Positions 10,751 to 19,565 of a stretch of DNA of 64,000 nt are shown here, one piece after another (the first letter of the stretch is position 1; each line of letters opens with the position of its first letter). The notes under the pieces are model-generated. The model searched no databases. It was not told where the DNA came from and worked only from the letters and a program-made list of their open reading frames with translations. The DNA lies in NCBI GenBank assembly GCA_947095585.1, contig OX352763.1:38738010-38802009 (forward strand), written 5' to 3'. The stretch comes from Nephrocerus scutellatus (taxonomy: Eukaryota > Arthropoda > Insecta > Diptera > Pipunculidae). The position numbers were made by a program, and so were the translations under genes.

Positions 10751-12190
10751 TCAACTTCCTCTCTCACGGTAGTGAATCCATATCGGCCCGCAAAAGTCTA
10801 CTCCTGAATTGATGAACGGTCGTGCTGGTTGAACTCGATCGGCTGGTAAACTGCCCATCATCTGAGAGAGCAACTTGGGTTTTGCTTTTGCGCACCGAAT
10901 GCAGTTTTGCACTATAGATCTGGCAATAGTTTTACCTTTGATCGGCCAGAATCGTTGTCTAGTAATGGCCAAAAGAGTCTGTGGTCCAACGTGCTTATTT
11001 TTGCAATGAATCTCTGTCATTATCATTTTTGTGAAAGAATGTCCGTAAGGAAGTAAGATAGGATGTTTTGCATCGTATGAAAGCGCTGATGCTTCTAGTC
11101 TTCCTCCAACCCGCATAATATCATTTGTATCCAAAAAGGGTGCGAGACTGCTTATGGCGCTGGTTTTCTCGCACTCGCTGTATCGTTTAAGATGGGCGAT
11201 GTCGGAATGGAACTCCTCTTTTTGCAGAAGTCGTAGAATGGTATGAAGCGAATCTGTTAATGCTTGGCTGGACAGTTCTTTTTTACTGCTTGTCTTATCT
11301 TCACGCCCTTTAAGTTTGCTGACGAATCTTAATATGTACGCAGTGATCCGCTGGACCCTTTGAAATGAGTTTCCATGCTTGATTTCGTAGATGAAGTGAC
11401 CTGACTCCTTATCATTAGTTGTTATTGGTAACGCATTAGAGTTTGGTTGCTGCTCAGACAATGCCGATTTGTTGTAAGGTTGTGGCCAAGATGATTCTCG
11501 ACCATGAAGGAATAGGGGACCGTAAAACCAAAGATTGCATTCCTTCAACCTTTCCGGAGTAATTCCTCGTGTAAGTAAATCAGCTGGGTTCTCCTTGGAT
11601 TTTACGTGACGCCATTGTCGTGGTGTGGTACTAACCTTTATCGAGGATACTCTGTTAGCAATGAACGTTGGGAGGGATTTCTCGGAGGAGTTGATCCAAG
11701 CCAAGACAATTTCAGAGTCACTCCAAAAATACGTAGAAGCATCTTCGTACCCAATATCCCTTTTTATTCGATTGGCGAGATCCGTTGCTAGTTTGGCGGC
11801 GCACAATTCTAGCCGTGGAATGGTCGGCTTCTTAAACTTTTCCTTCTCAAGTGGTGCTACACGAGATTTAGCACACAACAATCGCACTATGATGGTTCCG
11901 TGACCAACCGTTGATCGTATATAGATGGAGGCTCCATACGCCCTTTCGGATGCATCAGAAAAAACGTGAACTTGTGTTACTTCTGGAGTCTGGTGTGAAA
12001 ATATGTGTCGTGGAATCCTGATGAGACTTATTGCCTTGAGGTCGTCACGAAATCTTGACCATTGTGAATGCAATTCCTGAGGTAGAGCTGCATCCCAATC
12101 TAATTTTAATTTCCACAACTGTTGCAGAAAGATTTTCGCGGTGATTACCACTGGAGCCATGATTCTAAGTGGATCAAATATTCGTGCCAT
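10751..12190 (-). pseudogene. pol: RNase H and integrase N-terminal part
   Basis: A 479-codon frame. Residues 1-60 are the end of the RT connection region typical of Pao (ARIFDPL). RNase H spans about 70-205, with acidic residues D79 (VFSDAS), E128 (RLELCAAKLA), D158 (FWSDSE) and D203 (NPADLLTRG). Residues 360-440 hold the integrase zinc finger (H395, H400, C430, C433). The first catalytic aspartate of the integrase core is D465 (GVDFCGPI). The frame stops at 10751 by a frameshift within the integrase core, whose remainder is in the next frame. An in-frame TAG lies upstream near 12203, so the ATG at 12190 is internal. Confidence 0.87.
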
Positions 12191-12308
12191 TTCTGATGAG
12201 ACCTATCTTTTTGTGACTTTGGCGTCGTGATTCTCATAAGTTTTGATGCAAAAATCGTCTACCTTGGGCAGCCAAGTTAGACCCAAAGTTTTTATATTGT
12301 CTTCTGAG

Positions 12309-15044
12309 TCATTTTTGAAGTCCAGCTGTACTCAGCAGCAGTTTGAAGCCTGCTCCCTGAAGCACGTCAATCAATTGACTTTGCATTTCCAGAGCAGTGG
12401 AAAGACTGTTTGCGCCTGTCATGACGTCGTCTACGTAGAAATCGTGTTGAAGTATCTTGCTGCCGAAGGGGTGGCTTTTAGTTGTTGCTTGAGAGAGCTG
12501 TTGTAAACATTTGATTGATAAATAGGGGGCAGATGATGTGCCGTAGGTCACGGTGTTCAACTGATAACATTTTACAGGATCTGATACGTCCTTTCTCCAC
12601 AGAATCAACTGGTACTTTCGATCTTCTTTATGTAGCAATACTTGTCTATACATTTTTTCTACATCGGCTGTAAAAACAAACCGTGGTAACCGGAATCTTA
12701 ACAGAATTGTGAATAGGTCATCTTGAATTCTGGGGCCTACATGCAAGATATCATTGAGCGATATATTGGAGGATGTCTTGCATGACGCGTCGAATACGAC
12801 TCTCAACTTGGTGGTACTGCTATCAGGTTTTTGCACGCAGTGGTGAGGAAGAAAATAGTGTGGTGAATTCCTTGGTGGAAGCTCTACTTCTGTCATGTGA
12901 TTTAGAGTGATATACTCGGTCATAAATTGATCGTATTGTTGCTTAAGCTCCTTATTGTTAGCCAATCGTCTTTCTAAGGCATATAACCGTCGGAGGGCGA
13001 TGGGTTTTGATTCCCCAAGACTTGTGGGATCTTTTGAAAATGGTAGTTTTACGGTAAATCGGCCTTGGATATCCCGATGAGTTGTCTGTATAAAGTTCTT
13101 TTCACACCACTTTTCTGCTGTTGTAAGAGCTCCTTGTGGTTCCTCTGGTTCTTCAGTTGTCCAAAATTTTTCAATTAGTTTGTTCAGGTTTTCGTCTTCG
13201 ATGCACATACCGCAAGTAATTGATGTATTTGGAAGTGGTCCAATTCTCCCTGTTGCCATCCACCCGAATACCGTGTTTTGAAAGGTGTGCATCTCGATGC
13301 TGGATCTTATTTGTCCAACAGACAGAAGTTCATGGTACAATTCTGCGCCGATGAGTAGGTCGATATGCTCCGTACAGTTGAAGTTTGGATCAGCTAATTT
13401 TATATTCTTTGGAATGTTCCATTGTGAGATGTCTATTGATTGTGTTGGTTGAGGTGAAAGTAATTTTGGCAAGACCAACGCTTCAATTCTAGCCGAGAAC
13501 CCAGTCAGCCTGGATTGCAAATGTACATTCACTCTCTTATGTGCCCTTTGAGTGGCATGACCGATCCCCTGGATGCACAAAGAATCATGCCTTGATGGAA
13601 TCTTCAATTTTTTAACGAGTCTCTCCGTAATGAAATTTACTTGAGAGCCTGAATCTAGCAGCGCTCTGCATTCGACGAATTCACCATTGTGAGATTCTAA
13701 CTTGACCCGAGCCGTCCCCAACAAAACATATCCTAGACGTTGTTGACTAACAGTGCTAAGTGATAGAGCTTGATCGTGTCCCTGCGTCTTATTTTCCACT
13801 GAAGATGGGCCTGTTGTTCTAGTCGGGTTGATTCCTTTGAATTGTGTAGATGTTGTATTGATTTTTTGGCTTGAATTCACGGCTTCCAAATGCACTAAAG
13901 TATTGTGTTTTTTAGTGCATTTGGTGCATGATCGTCTTGGGCGAGTTGTTGCTCGATGTCCTTCCTTCAGGCAATTTATGCAGAGGTTATATTTTTTGAG
14001 CACATTTAGTCGTTGTGCGGGGGTTTTATCTAAAAAGTCCTTGCAAGCGTAGAGTGCGTGATTTCCCTTGCAAACCAAGCATTCAGATGAACTCGCTGCC
14101 GCAACTAATGTCCTTAAAGGGTGGAGTCTTCGTCGATCCTCGATGTGCCGATCCTTGCCCAGAGCTTCCAGAGATTGAAATCGTTTCTCTAAGAAGTCCA
14201 TCACTTGCTTTGTTGTTTGAAGTTCCTTTGGATTGTCGAGTGACTGCTCATATATGGTGTGCGTATCTCTGTCTAATTTTTTCGTCAATACGTGGGTTAA
14301 TATTGGATCCCATTCCTTGGTGGACACACCGAGATTTTCTAATCCCATGAGACACTCCTTAGTAACGTCGTGAAGTTTTCTAATGGCGTTGGGTGAACTT
14401 TTCTCTGCAGCAGTACTTGGTTGAGTGAGTAATTTATTTATAAGTGCAGAAACCAATAGTCTCGGATTAGCGTAACGATCTTCTAAGGTTTTCCAGGCCG
14501 CGACATAATTGCTGTCAGACGTTGAATAATGTCGGATTAGCCTTTCTGCCTCTCCAGTTAGGTTTGTTTTCAGATACCACATTTTTTGGCAATTTGCCAT
14601 TGGTTGCATGTGGACCATTTGTTTAAAAAGATCGTGGAATTGTTGCCATTTGGAGTAGTCCCCATCAAACTTTGGCAATTCCATTTTCGGAAGTGGTAAC
14701 GTGTGTGCAGCTGTTGTGCCTGTCCTAGGAGCACATTCCTGCAGTCTTGCAATTAAGGCTGTGACAACCCCTTCAACTTCTTCAGCCAAGATGAAATGTT
14801 CTTCTTCATCGTAGCCGTTAGCTACGTTGTCATCACTTAGCTCATAAATTGATGTATGAAGTTCTTCAAGTTGAACCCAGTATTGTTCGATGGCTCTCAA
14901 CTTATACTCCCAATGTGACCTTGTATTCTGTAGCTCTGGATTTAAATTGAAGTCTACACCACTCAATACACGACGTAGCGACACCACTATGGCGTTGTGT
15001 CGCCGTATGATTCTGTTGATCTCATCTGTTGGTTGAGTCGTCAT
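12309..15044 (-). CDS. gag-pol: Gag-protease-reverse transcriptase polyprotein (truncated)
   Basis: A 911-codon frame. Residues 40-105 are a helical gag N-terminal unit and 120-300 the DUF1759-type capsid region (FDGDYSKWQQF). CCHC-like knuckles are at 322-336 and 354-366 (CINCLKEGH). The aspartic protease has LLDSGSQ at 462-468. The RT has FDASC at 751, the first catalytic aspartate in FTADVEKMYR (D794) and the YVDDVM box at 870-875. A frameshift after residue about 900 ends it at 12309, so the rest of pol is out of frame. The start at 15044 overlaps the stop of the preceding gag frame by four bases (ATGA). Confidence 0.9.
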   Translation of the reverse strand: MTTQPTDEINRIIRRHNAIVVSLRRVLSGVDFNLNPELQNTRSHWEYKLRAIEQYWVQLEELHTSIYELSDDNVANGYDEEEHFILAEEVEGVVTALIARLQECAPRTGTTAAHTLPLPKMELPKFDGDYSKWQQFHDLFKQMVHMQPMANCQKMWYLKTNLTGEAERLIRHYSTSDSNYVAAWKTLEDRYANPRLLVSALINKLLTQPSTAAEKSSPNAIRKLHDVTKECLMGLENLGVSTKEWDPILTHVLTKKLDRDTHTIYEQSLDNPKELQTTKQVMDFLEKRFQSLEALGKDRHIEDRRRLHPLRTLVAAASSSECLVCKGNHALYACKDFLDKTPAQRLNVLKKYNLCINCLKEGHRATTRPRRSCTKCTKKHNTLVHLEAVNSSQKINTTSTQFKGINPTRTTGPSSVENKTQGHDQALSLSTVSQQRLGYVLLGTARVKLESHNGEFVECRALLDSGSQVNFITERLVKKLKIPSRHDSLCIQGIGHATQRAHKRVNVHLQSRLTGFSARIEALVLPKLLSPQPTQSIDISQWNIPKNIKLADPNFNCTEHIDLLIGAELYHELLSVGQIRSSIEMHTFQNTVFGWMATGRIGPLPNTSITCGMCIEDENLNKLIEKFWTTEEPEEPQGALTTAEKWCEKNFIQTTHRDIQGRFTVKLPFSKDPTSLGESKPIALRRLYALERRLANNKELKQQYDQFMTEYITLNHMTEVELPPRNSPHYFLPHHCVQKPDSSTTKLRVVFDASCKTSSNISLNDILHVGPRIQDDLFTILLRFRLPRFVFTADVEKMYRQVLLHKEDRKYQLILWRKDVSDPVKCYQLNTVTYGTSSAPYLSIKCLQQLSQATTKSHPFGSKILQHDFYVDDVMTGANSLSTALEMQSQLIDVLQGAGFKLLLSTAGLQK

Positions 15045-15424
15045 CGTGACGATATTTTTGTTTTCGGCATAATTTCCCCTTCCAATGTTGGTTTGACCTT
15101 CAATAGCACGGCTATCTTTTCCTCAAAATGCCCTTTGAATTTTCTGTAGTTTTCTAATACAGTGTCGTATACCTCATGAATAAAATAATCATGATTAGTC
15201 GGCACATCTGGTATGGACCTGATCTGATTGTCGATTTCCTCGAACGCTTCCCAAGCTTCCTTCAACCGTCGAAGCCTTTCTCGAAAATAACTTTCTTGAG
15301 TTTTCCTGTCGGCAGGATCCTTCTTGTAGTTGCTGATGATCTTGTTGAAACTTTCAGCATTACGTTCTTGCTGTTGAGCTAATTTTTCGAGATCCATGAT
15401 GATATCCCTCGATGACTGCTTCAA
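15041..15424 (-). CDS. Short upstream gag frame, helical
   Basis: This 127-codon frame is the first after the leader of the BEL/Pao element. It is charged and strongly helical (REKLR-like repeats; KEAWEAFEEIDNQI near residues 55-70; NHDYF near 78). The pattern of a tryptophan-centred helix, an acidic loop with HDYF or EEHF and another helix also occurs in the first 100 residues of the next frame, so the two look like duplicates of one gag N-terminal unit. Its stop overlaps the next start (ATGA), which suits reinitiation or a -1 shift. It may be native or a broken gag start. Confidence 0.65.
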   Translation of the reverse strand: MKQSSRDIIMDLEKLAQQQERNAESFNKIISNYKKDPADRKTQESYFRERLRRLKEAWEAFEEIDNQIRSIPDVPTNHDYFIHEVYDTVLENYRKFKGHFEEKIAVLLKVKPTLEGEIMPKTKISSR

Positions 15425-15648
15425 TCTCGCTGACTTGTGTGTGTTTCTAACTAGATATTTTTCTTATGCAGCTATCGTTGGTACCAGTGTATAGCCCTGG
15501 TACACGCCTTTAAGAACGTAGTATGAATTAAAAAACGCGACGAATACTTTAACAGTGTTCAAAGCCCTGGCAAACGCTTGTCGCGTCCTAAATTGTGATC
15601 GCTCAGCAGTCACTCCTTACCACTGGTGGGGGGAAGTGAATGCTGGGA
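15425..15648 (-). other. Leader between primer site and gag
   Basis: Untranslated leader of the element. It contains CCTTACCACTGGTGGGGGG near 15614-15632, which is repeated inside each LTR (near 7449 and 15789). Nothing else is recognised. Confidence 0.5.
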
Positions 15649-15665
15649 TCACGTCGGGGTCACCA
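15649..15665 (-). promoter_or_regulatory. tRNA primer-binding site
   Basis: On the minus strand TGGTGACCCCGACGTGA begins two bases from the 5' LTR. It starts TGG, the complement of a tRNA CCA end, as required for minus-strand priming. I cannot name the tRNA with confidence. Confidence 0.75.
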
Positions 15666-15667
15666 AA

Positions 15668-16351
15668 TGTTAACGGTGGAACTATTTTGTTCCAACGACG
15701 GAATAGTCAAGGTGCATGTACCTTGACTAATGATGTGGATATAACCGGTTCTTGTACCGATATATCTTAATATCCTATTAGTTAGCCGCCTTACCACTGG
15801 TGGGGGGATAGCTAACCAAAAATAAAATTGACAACAACCTTTTTTGATGATTAATAATTGAGTGATTTATTGTTCCCTAATACGGGAGTATTTATAAGGA
15901 TAATATTGCCTACGTGGGCATAAATAACGAAAATACAAACATAAAGGAAAACGGATTATTGCTTAATTAGCATTAATGCCAAGTACAAAAAATACAAAAA
16001 TGATTCTACTTAGAACTTTATAAAGGTAAATTATGCCTAATTCGAATTAATTCCAAAAAAAATAAAAATACTGCAATAATATGCAGTCAGTTTGCACACG
16101 CAGTTACTGACACACAAAAAATAGTTCGAATTGCTGATAAGCGAAACATAATCCCATTGCTGCACCTATTTGTTTTTTACCTTGAGTTCAAGGTGAGCTG
16201 TAATAAGTCTGGGATCATGTTTCGCTCAGCCGGAATTCGAGACTTTGGCCTCGTGCATGTTGGATTCATTCGCATGCCTGATGAATTTGCATTATGAATT
16301 TTATTATGAAAATGAATCCAACATGCACAAACACATTTCTGTTCTTGAACA
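15668..16351 (-). repeat. 5' LTR of the BEL/Pao element
   Basis: The 684-bp partner of 7328-8008, with TG...CA ends. The same 17-bp inverted repeat is present at 16254-16270 and 16311-16327, unchanged. The promoter and polyadenylation sites should lie in this LTR, but I see no strong TATA box. Confidence 0.95.
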
Positions 16352-16356
16352 GCGTC

Positions 16357-16435
16357 TATTAAAAATGGCTGCCACAACAAAACTATTTGACAGATCTGTC
16401 TGAAAATTTGGGTGCGTTCTTTTAAAAGATGTTTG
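16357..16435 (-). pseudogene. mariner relic, 5' leader beyond the BEL insertion
   Basis: Continuation of the mariner relic after the 5-bp target duplication. It is the untranslated leader upstream of the MEKSEF start at 7302. The outer end is not certain because I do not see a clear terminal inverted repeat matching 6495-6520. Confidence 0.4.
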
Positions 16436-16499
16436 ACAAAAAAAATTCTAAATTTAAGTTAAATTTATTTAATTTTAATTAACAAAATTTGTGTTATAA

Positions 16500-16635
16500 C
16501 CACGGTGTACTAAGCCGGCATTATGAGGGTGCAAGTCCATTTAAAAAATGCTACTACGAAAGCTCGCGAGAAGCTAAGTCTTGAACCGCATCGGTCTGTC
16601 GCGCCAAATATTATTATTATTAATATTTATGATAT
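16500..16635 (+). repeat. SINE 3' tail fragment
   Basis: The phrase CGGTCTGTCGCGCCAAATAT followed by an ATT-repeat tail also ends the SINE copies at 20941-20990 and 53490-53525. The bases before it (GCATTATGAGGGTGCAAGTC) resemble the 3' end of the Jockey-like family at 34620, so this may be a chimera. Confidence 0.45.
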
Positions 16636-16814
16636 GTATGATAGTGTTTGCCTTCTAATAATGCTTATCTACAATAGGAAGCCCGTAATAAAAAAGTCTT
16701 TTATCTTGTTTTCTTCAATGCCAATGCCAATGTTAATAATGGGGTATAGCTGTAGTCTGGTGGCGAATTATGATTATGTGCGTCAGATCAGTAATTCATT
16801 GAGCGAATTTTCAG

Positions 16815-16822
16815 TATATAAG
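16815..16822 (+). promoter_or_regulatory. TATA box of the secreted-protein gene
   Basis: TATATAAG lies 90 bases before the ATG at 16912. Transcription would be expected to start near 16843-16848, leaving a 65-70-base leader without an upstream ATG except one near 16876, which soon stops. The start region TCAAAATTC is a weak initiator match. Confidence 0.55.
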
Positions 16823-16911
16823 CACCTTGCAAGAACTCAAAATTCTTCGTAGTAGAGTGACAAGTTGTCTATAGATGTCATTTATTAGAGATTAACAGCA
16901 ACAAGTTCAGG

Positions 16912-18285
16912 ATGTCGCTTCAAATTCAACCAGTGCTGATTCTAATAATATCGCTTCTATCAGTGGGTTGTGTGTTTGCACATCAACAAGAGAGTGTTCC
17001 TTGCTTGATTTCAAAAACCAACGCCAGTGAGACGACGGAATCAGAGTTTCTTTTAGTCGATATCGTGATTGACATCCAGCATCGTAAGTTCTGTGAGGCT
17101 GATCAGAAAATCTTTCAATTAGGTGTGTTGCCGATGAAAATCGAGCGAATCGTAAAAGCCATTTATAGCAGTAGTGTGTCAAATGTCGATGTATTGCTTG
17201 AGTACGGAATCTATTCGTCTGAAATCTTGATTAGGCATTTTATTTTGACTACATTGTGGCACGAAATGGAATCAAAGGGTCACATGGATTTGTACAAGCT
17301 GATGACGCTCGATAATGCGATTTCTTATAAAGTTATAAATCACAACGAAACACTGGACAATCTCAAAACTGAAGCAAAAGCTACACAAGAAGGCGTGCGC
17401 AACGCAATCATCGTGAATGCAACAGAATTCCTTACGGCTGCTGTTTTCGCGGGAACGTATCAGAATAGCCCAAGAGTCAAAAACTTGGCTAAAGCGCTGG
17501 AAAACTTTAATGAGCAAATCTCCGATGCTATCATTAGAAATATCGTGGACGAAATCTACCCAAGAATGGCAACGGATGATGCGATTCGCATCATTTTCAA
17601 TAGCGACCGAGTTTCACAGAGTGTTACAGCACTCTCCCGTATTTACCACCACTTTCAACCAATAGCAGATCCCCAAAGTCCTATTCCAATGATTTTGGCC
17701 GATCACTTGAGGAGTTTGTATGATCGCCAAATGTCAAGGACGAAGAAAGTTTTTTTCAATCGGCTTGTGAAGACACTACCGAAAGCCATTCAAAATTTGT
17801 ACTTCAACGATTGGGTGTGCATTCGCAATGTCCGGCACTCCGAGTATCTGTTCTCGGCTGCCGACAGATATGATTTTAACCAACGATATGTCTTTACATT
17901 GGGCGATCAAACTGTCAACGCTTCATCCTTCTGGAGGCCAAAGAAATATGAAAAATACGATGAATTCTCCTTTGTAAATGGATTTTATTGTAACGAGTAT
18001 ATGTATGCGGCTAAAACCGAATGGTTGTGGGAACGCCATCGTAAAGTATTGACATGGATGCCTAAAGGAAGTCGAAACAGACTGTCTGCATGGAAAATTA
18101 GGTTATTGAGTCATGAAACTGTTGCTATGAATAACTTGTACGCCAACGAACATTTATGCGTATCTAGCAGCGACGATTACAATTTTTCAGAAAAAGTTCG
18201 CAACGTTTTCACCAGAAAGAATGGGTGCGACATGTTTTCCTGTGCGACGGAATGTATGTGGGCTATTGAGAATTGTAGCAAATAA
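16912..18285 (+). CDS. Secreted 457-aa protein with C-terminal triple repeat
   Basis: The only intact host-type gene in the window: one exon, TATA box upstream, AATAAA overlapping the stop. Residues 1-23 form a signal peptide (hydrophobic LILIISLLSVGCVFA). Residues 40-295 look all-helical with five or more amphipathic helices. Residues 301-457 contain three units of about 50 residues with a common pattern: WVCIRN..EYLF (301), FSFVNG..EYMYAA (352) and VAMNNL..EHLCVSS (404), each followed by R(Y/K/N)V(F/L)T. Threefold units of this length suggest a beta-trefoil, giving a helical-plus-trefoil layout like the insect 30K haemolymph lipoproteins, but I do not claim homology. Nine cysteines remain after the signal peptide and there are several NxS/T sites. 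Likely exported to haemolymph, saliva or another secretion. Binding partner unknown. Confidence 0.85.
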   Translation: MSLQIQPVLILIISLLSVGCVFAHQQESVPCLISKTNASETTESEFLLVDIVIDIQHRKFCEADQKIFQLGVLPMKIERIVKAIYSSSVSNVDVLLEYGIYSSEILIRHFILTTLWHEMESKGHMDLYKLMTLDNAISYKVINHNETLDNLKTEAKATQEGVRNAIIVNATEFLTAAVFAGTYQNSPRVKNLAKALENFNEQISDAIIRNIVDEIYPRMATDDAIRIIFNSDRVSQSVTALSRIYHHFQPIADPQSPIPMILADHLRSLYDRQMSRTKKVFFNRLVKTLPKAIQNLYFNDWVCIRNVRHSEYLFSAADRYDFNQRYVFTLGDQTVNASSFWRPKKYEKYDEFSFVNGFYCNEYMYAAKTEWLWERHRKVLTWMPKGSRNRLSAWKIRLLSHETVAMNNLYANEHLCVSSSDDYNFSEKVRNVFTRKNGCDMFSCATECMWAIENCSK

Positions 18286-18286
18286 A
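18281..18286 (+). terminator. Polyadenylation signal at the stop codon
   Basis: AATAAA spans the TAA stop of the secreted-protein gene. Cleavage would then fall near 18300-18315 and leave a very short 3' untranslated region. A later AAGTAATAAG near 18353 is a weaker alternative. Confidence 0.4.
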
Positions 18287-18419
18287 TTGAAGATCGTAAC
18301 ATTCTATTTCGTAAATTTCTTATTTTGTCAAATATTAACTGTAAACGTGTTTTAAGTAATAAGATATTTTAAAGATTTTGTTTATCAACGCAGAAATTAA
18401 AAAAATTCAGCAAATCATT

Positions 18420-18546
18420 GAAGGTTTTACTTTTTAAATTCTCTACATTAACTTAACATTACTCTCTACATTACTTAACGCGTGCCCGTGTTTAGCTGGC
18501 TGGCTGGCTGGTCAGATTTTGTGACCAATTTTTAACTCACTTCCTA
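18420..18546 (-). repeat. Dispersed end-type repeat, copy B (inverted)
   Basis: The reverse complement begins AGGAAGTGAGTTAAAAATTG, has three CAGC units and GGGCACGCG, and ends GAATTTAAAAAGTAAAACCT, matching copies A (1-95) and C (48698-48785). Copies A and B are therefore inverted relative to each other around an 18.3-kb interval. Confidence 0.6.
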
Positions 18547-18660
18547 AGGACCAATTTTATTCAAATTTTGCATACATGTGTATTTCCGATTACAACACTT
18601 TATATTACATTACATCGATCGGATTTAATATCTCCCTTAACTCATCTGATCCTTCTATTC
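18547..18660 (+). repeat. Modular repeat unit (CCGATT type)
   Basis: ATTCAAATTTTGCATACATG then GTGTATTTCCGATT and a CGATCGGATT segment follow the same order as the units at 47590-48110. It is one diverged unit of that family next to copy B, an association also seen near copy C. Confidence 0.45.
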
Positions 18661-18949
18661 ATATGAAATTTTAGGGCGCATATTAATATTTAAGCTTTTA
18701 ATCACGCCAAAGAAGTATAATTTCTAACGCGCGTACACAAGTCCATACACTCAGTTTAAAAAAAATACTTTTATTGAAGCATAAGCCCCCTAAACGGTAG
18801 AAAAGAAAATAGCTTGTCGATCTGGAGCAACTACAACTGTATAACAGTTGTAATATATGAAAATATCTAAAATGTTTTAAGGCAAATCTGGAATATTTGA
18901 GGTTTAAAAAACCACGCATTAGACCTAAGCATTTGATACTTAAAACAAT
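18661..18949. other. No gene seen
   Basis: Short spacer with only a 73-codon minus frame that has no recognisable domain. Confidence 0.4.
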
Positions 18950-19565
18950 ATTAAAAGAACCCCTTAATACCCCTTCAAGACACCTCCAAAGACCCCCTTA
19001 AGACCCTTTTAAGACCCGTAAGACTACCTTAAGATTTCAAAGATCACCTAAAACCACCACAAGACCCGTTCTATATGACCCTCTAGACCACATCAAGAAC
19101 CCTTACTATACCCTTAAGACCCCTCTTTCTCTCTCAAGACCACCTCTTGACTACCTTAAGCCCCTTTCAAGACCCATCCCAGTCTAAAAAAAAAACACCC
19201 AAGACCACCCACAACCCACATTCCCCAAGACCATTTTAAGACAAATTCAATACCCTCTGGAAACAGCTCAAGAGCACTTTGAGACTCCCTCAATACCCCC
19301 TTGAGACTCCCTTCAATACCCCCAGATAGAAAATTAAGACTTCTTCAAGACCCCACTAAAGACCCTCTCAAAACCTACTCAAGAACCACCTTAAAAACTA
19401 ACCACTCAAAAATCTTTTAAAACCCCCAAGACGCCCTCCAAACCCTCTCAAGAACACCCAAAACCCCCTCAAACCCTCAAAACCCCACTAAAGAACCTTT
19501 TAAAACAACCTAAATACACCATTAAGACCCCAATCAAGATCCCTCTCAAGATTCCACTCAATACC
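18950..19565 (+). repeat. AAGACCCC-type minisatellite, array 1
   Basis: About 600 bases of degenerate short units around CTCAAGACCCCCTTAAGACC, spaced roughly 10-20 bases. The strand is almost free of G except in AAGA and GAG steps, a strong strand asymmetry. Related arrays lie at 22200-22455 and 40925-41165 on the same strand. Confidence 0.8.

Larger units (their letters stand above)
7323..16356 (-). mobile_element. BEL/Pao (roo-like) LTR retroelement with envelope
   Basis: The element proper is 7328-16351 (9,024 bp), coding on the minus strand. Flanks GCGTC at 7323-7327 and 16352-16356 form a perfect 5-bp target-site duplication. Both LTRs start TG and end CA. Order on the minus strand: 5' LTR 16351-15668, primer-binding site, gag, protease, RT, RNase H, integrase, env, polypurine tract, 3' LTR 8008-7328. 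The layout, the paired knuckle and DUF1759/DUF1758-type gag-protease region and the env following integrase are those of the roo/BEL group. It lies in the 5' leader of the mariner relic. The two LTRs differ by about 4 substitutions and 4 short indels, so the insertion is recent, but pol and env contain frame breaks (see each part). Confidence 0.93.

Noticed and set aside
6495..16435. Clear terminal inverted repeat for the mariner relic
   Set aside because: The outer sequences at 6490-6520 and 16400-16440 show only a weak ATCTTTTA match, so I do not define exact ends.
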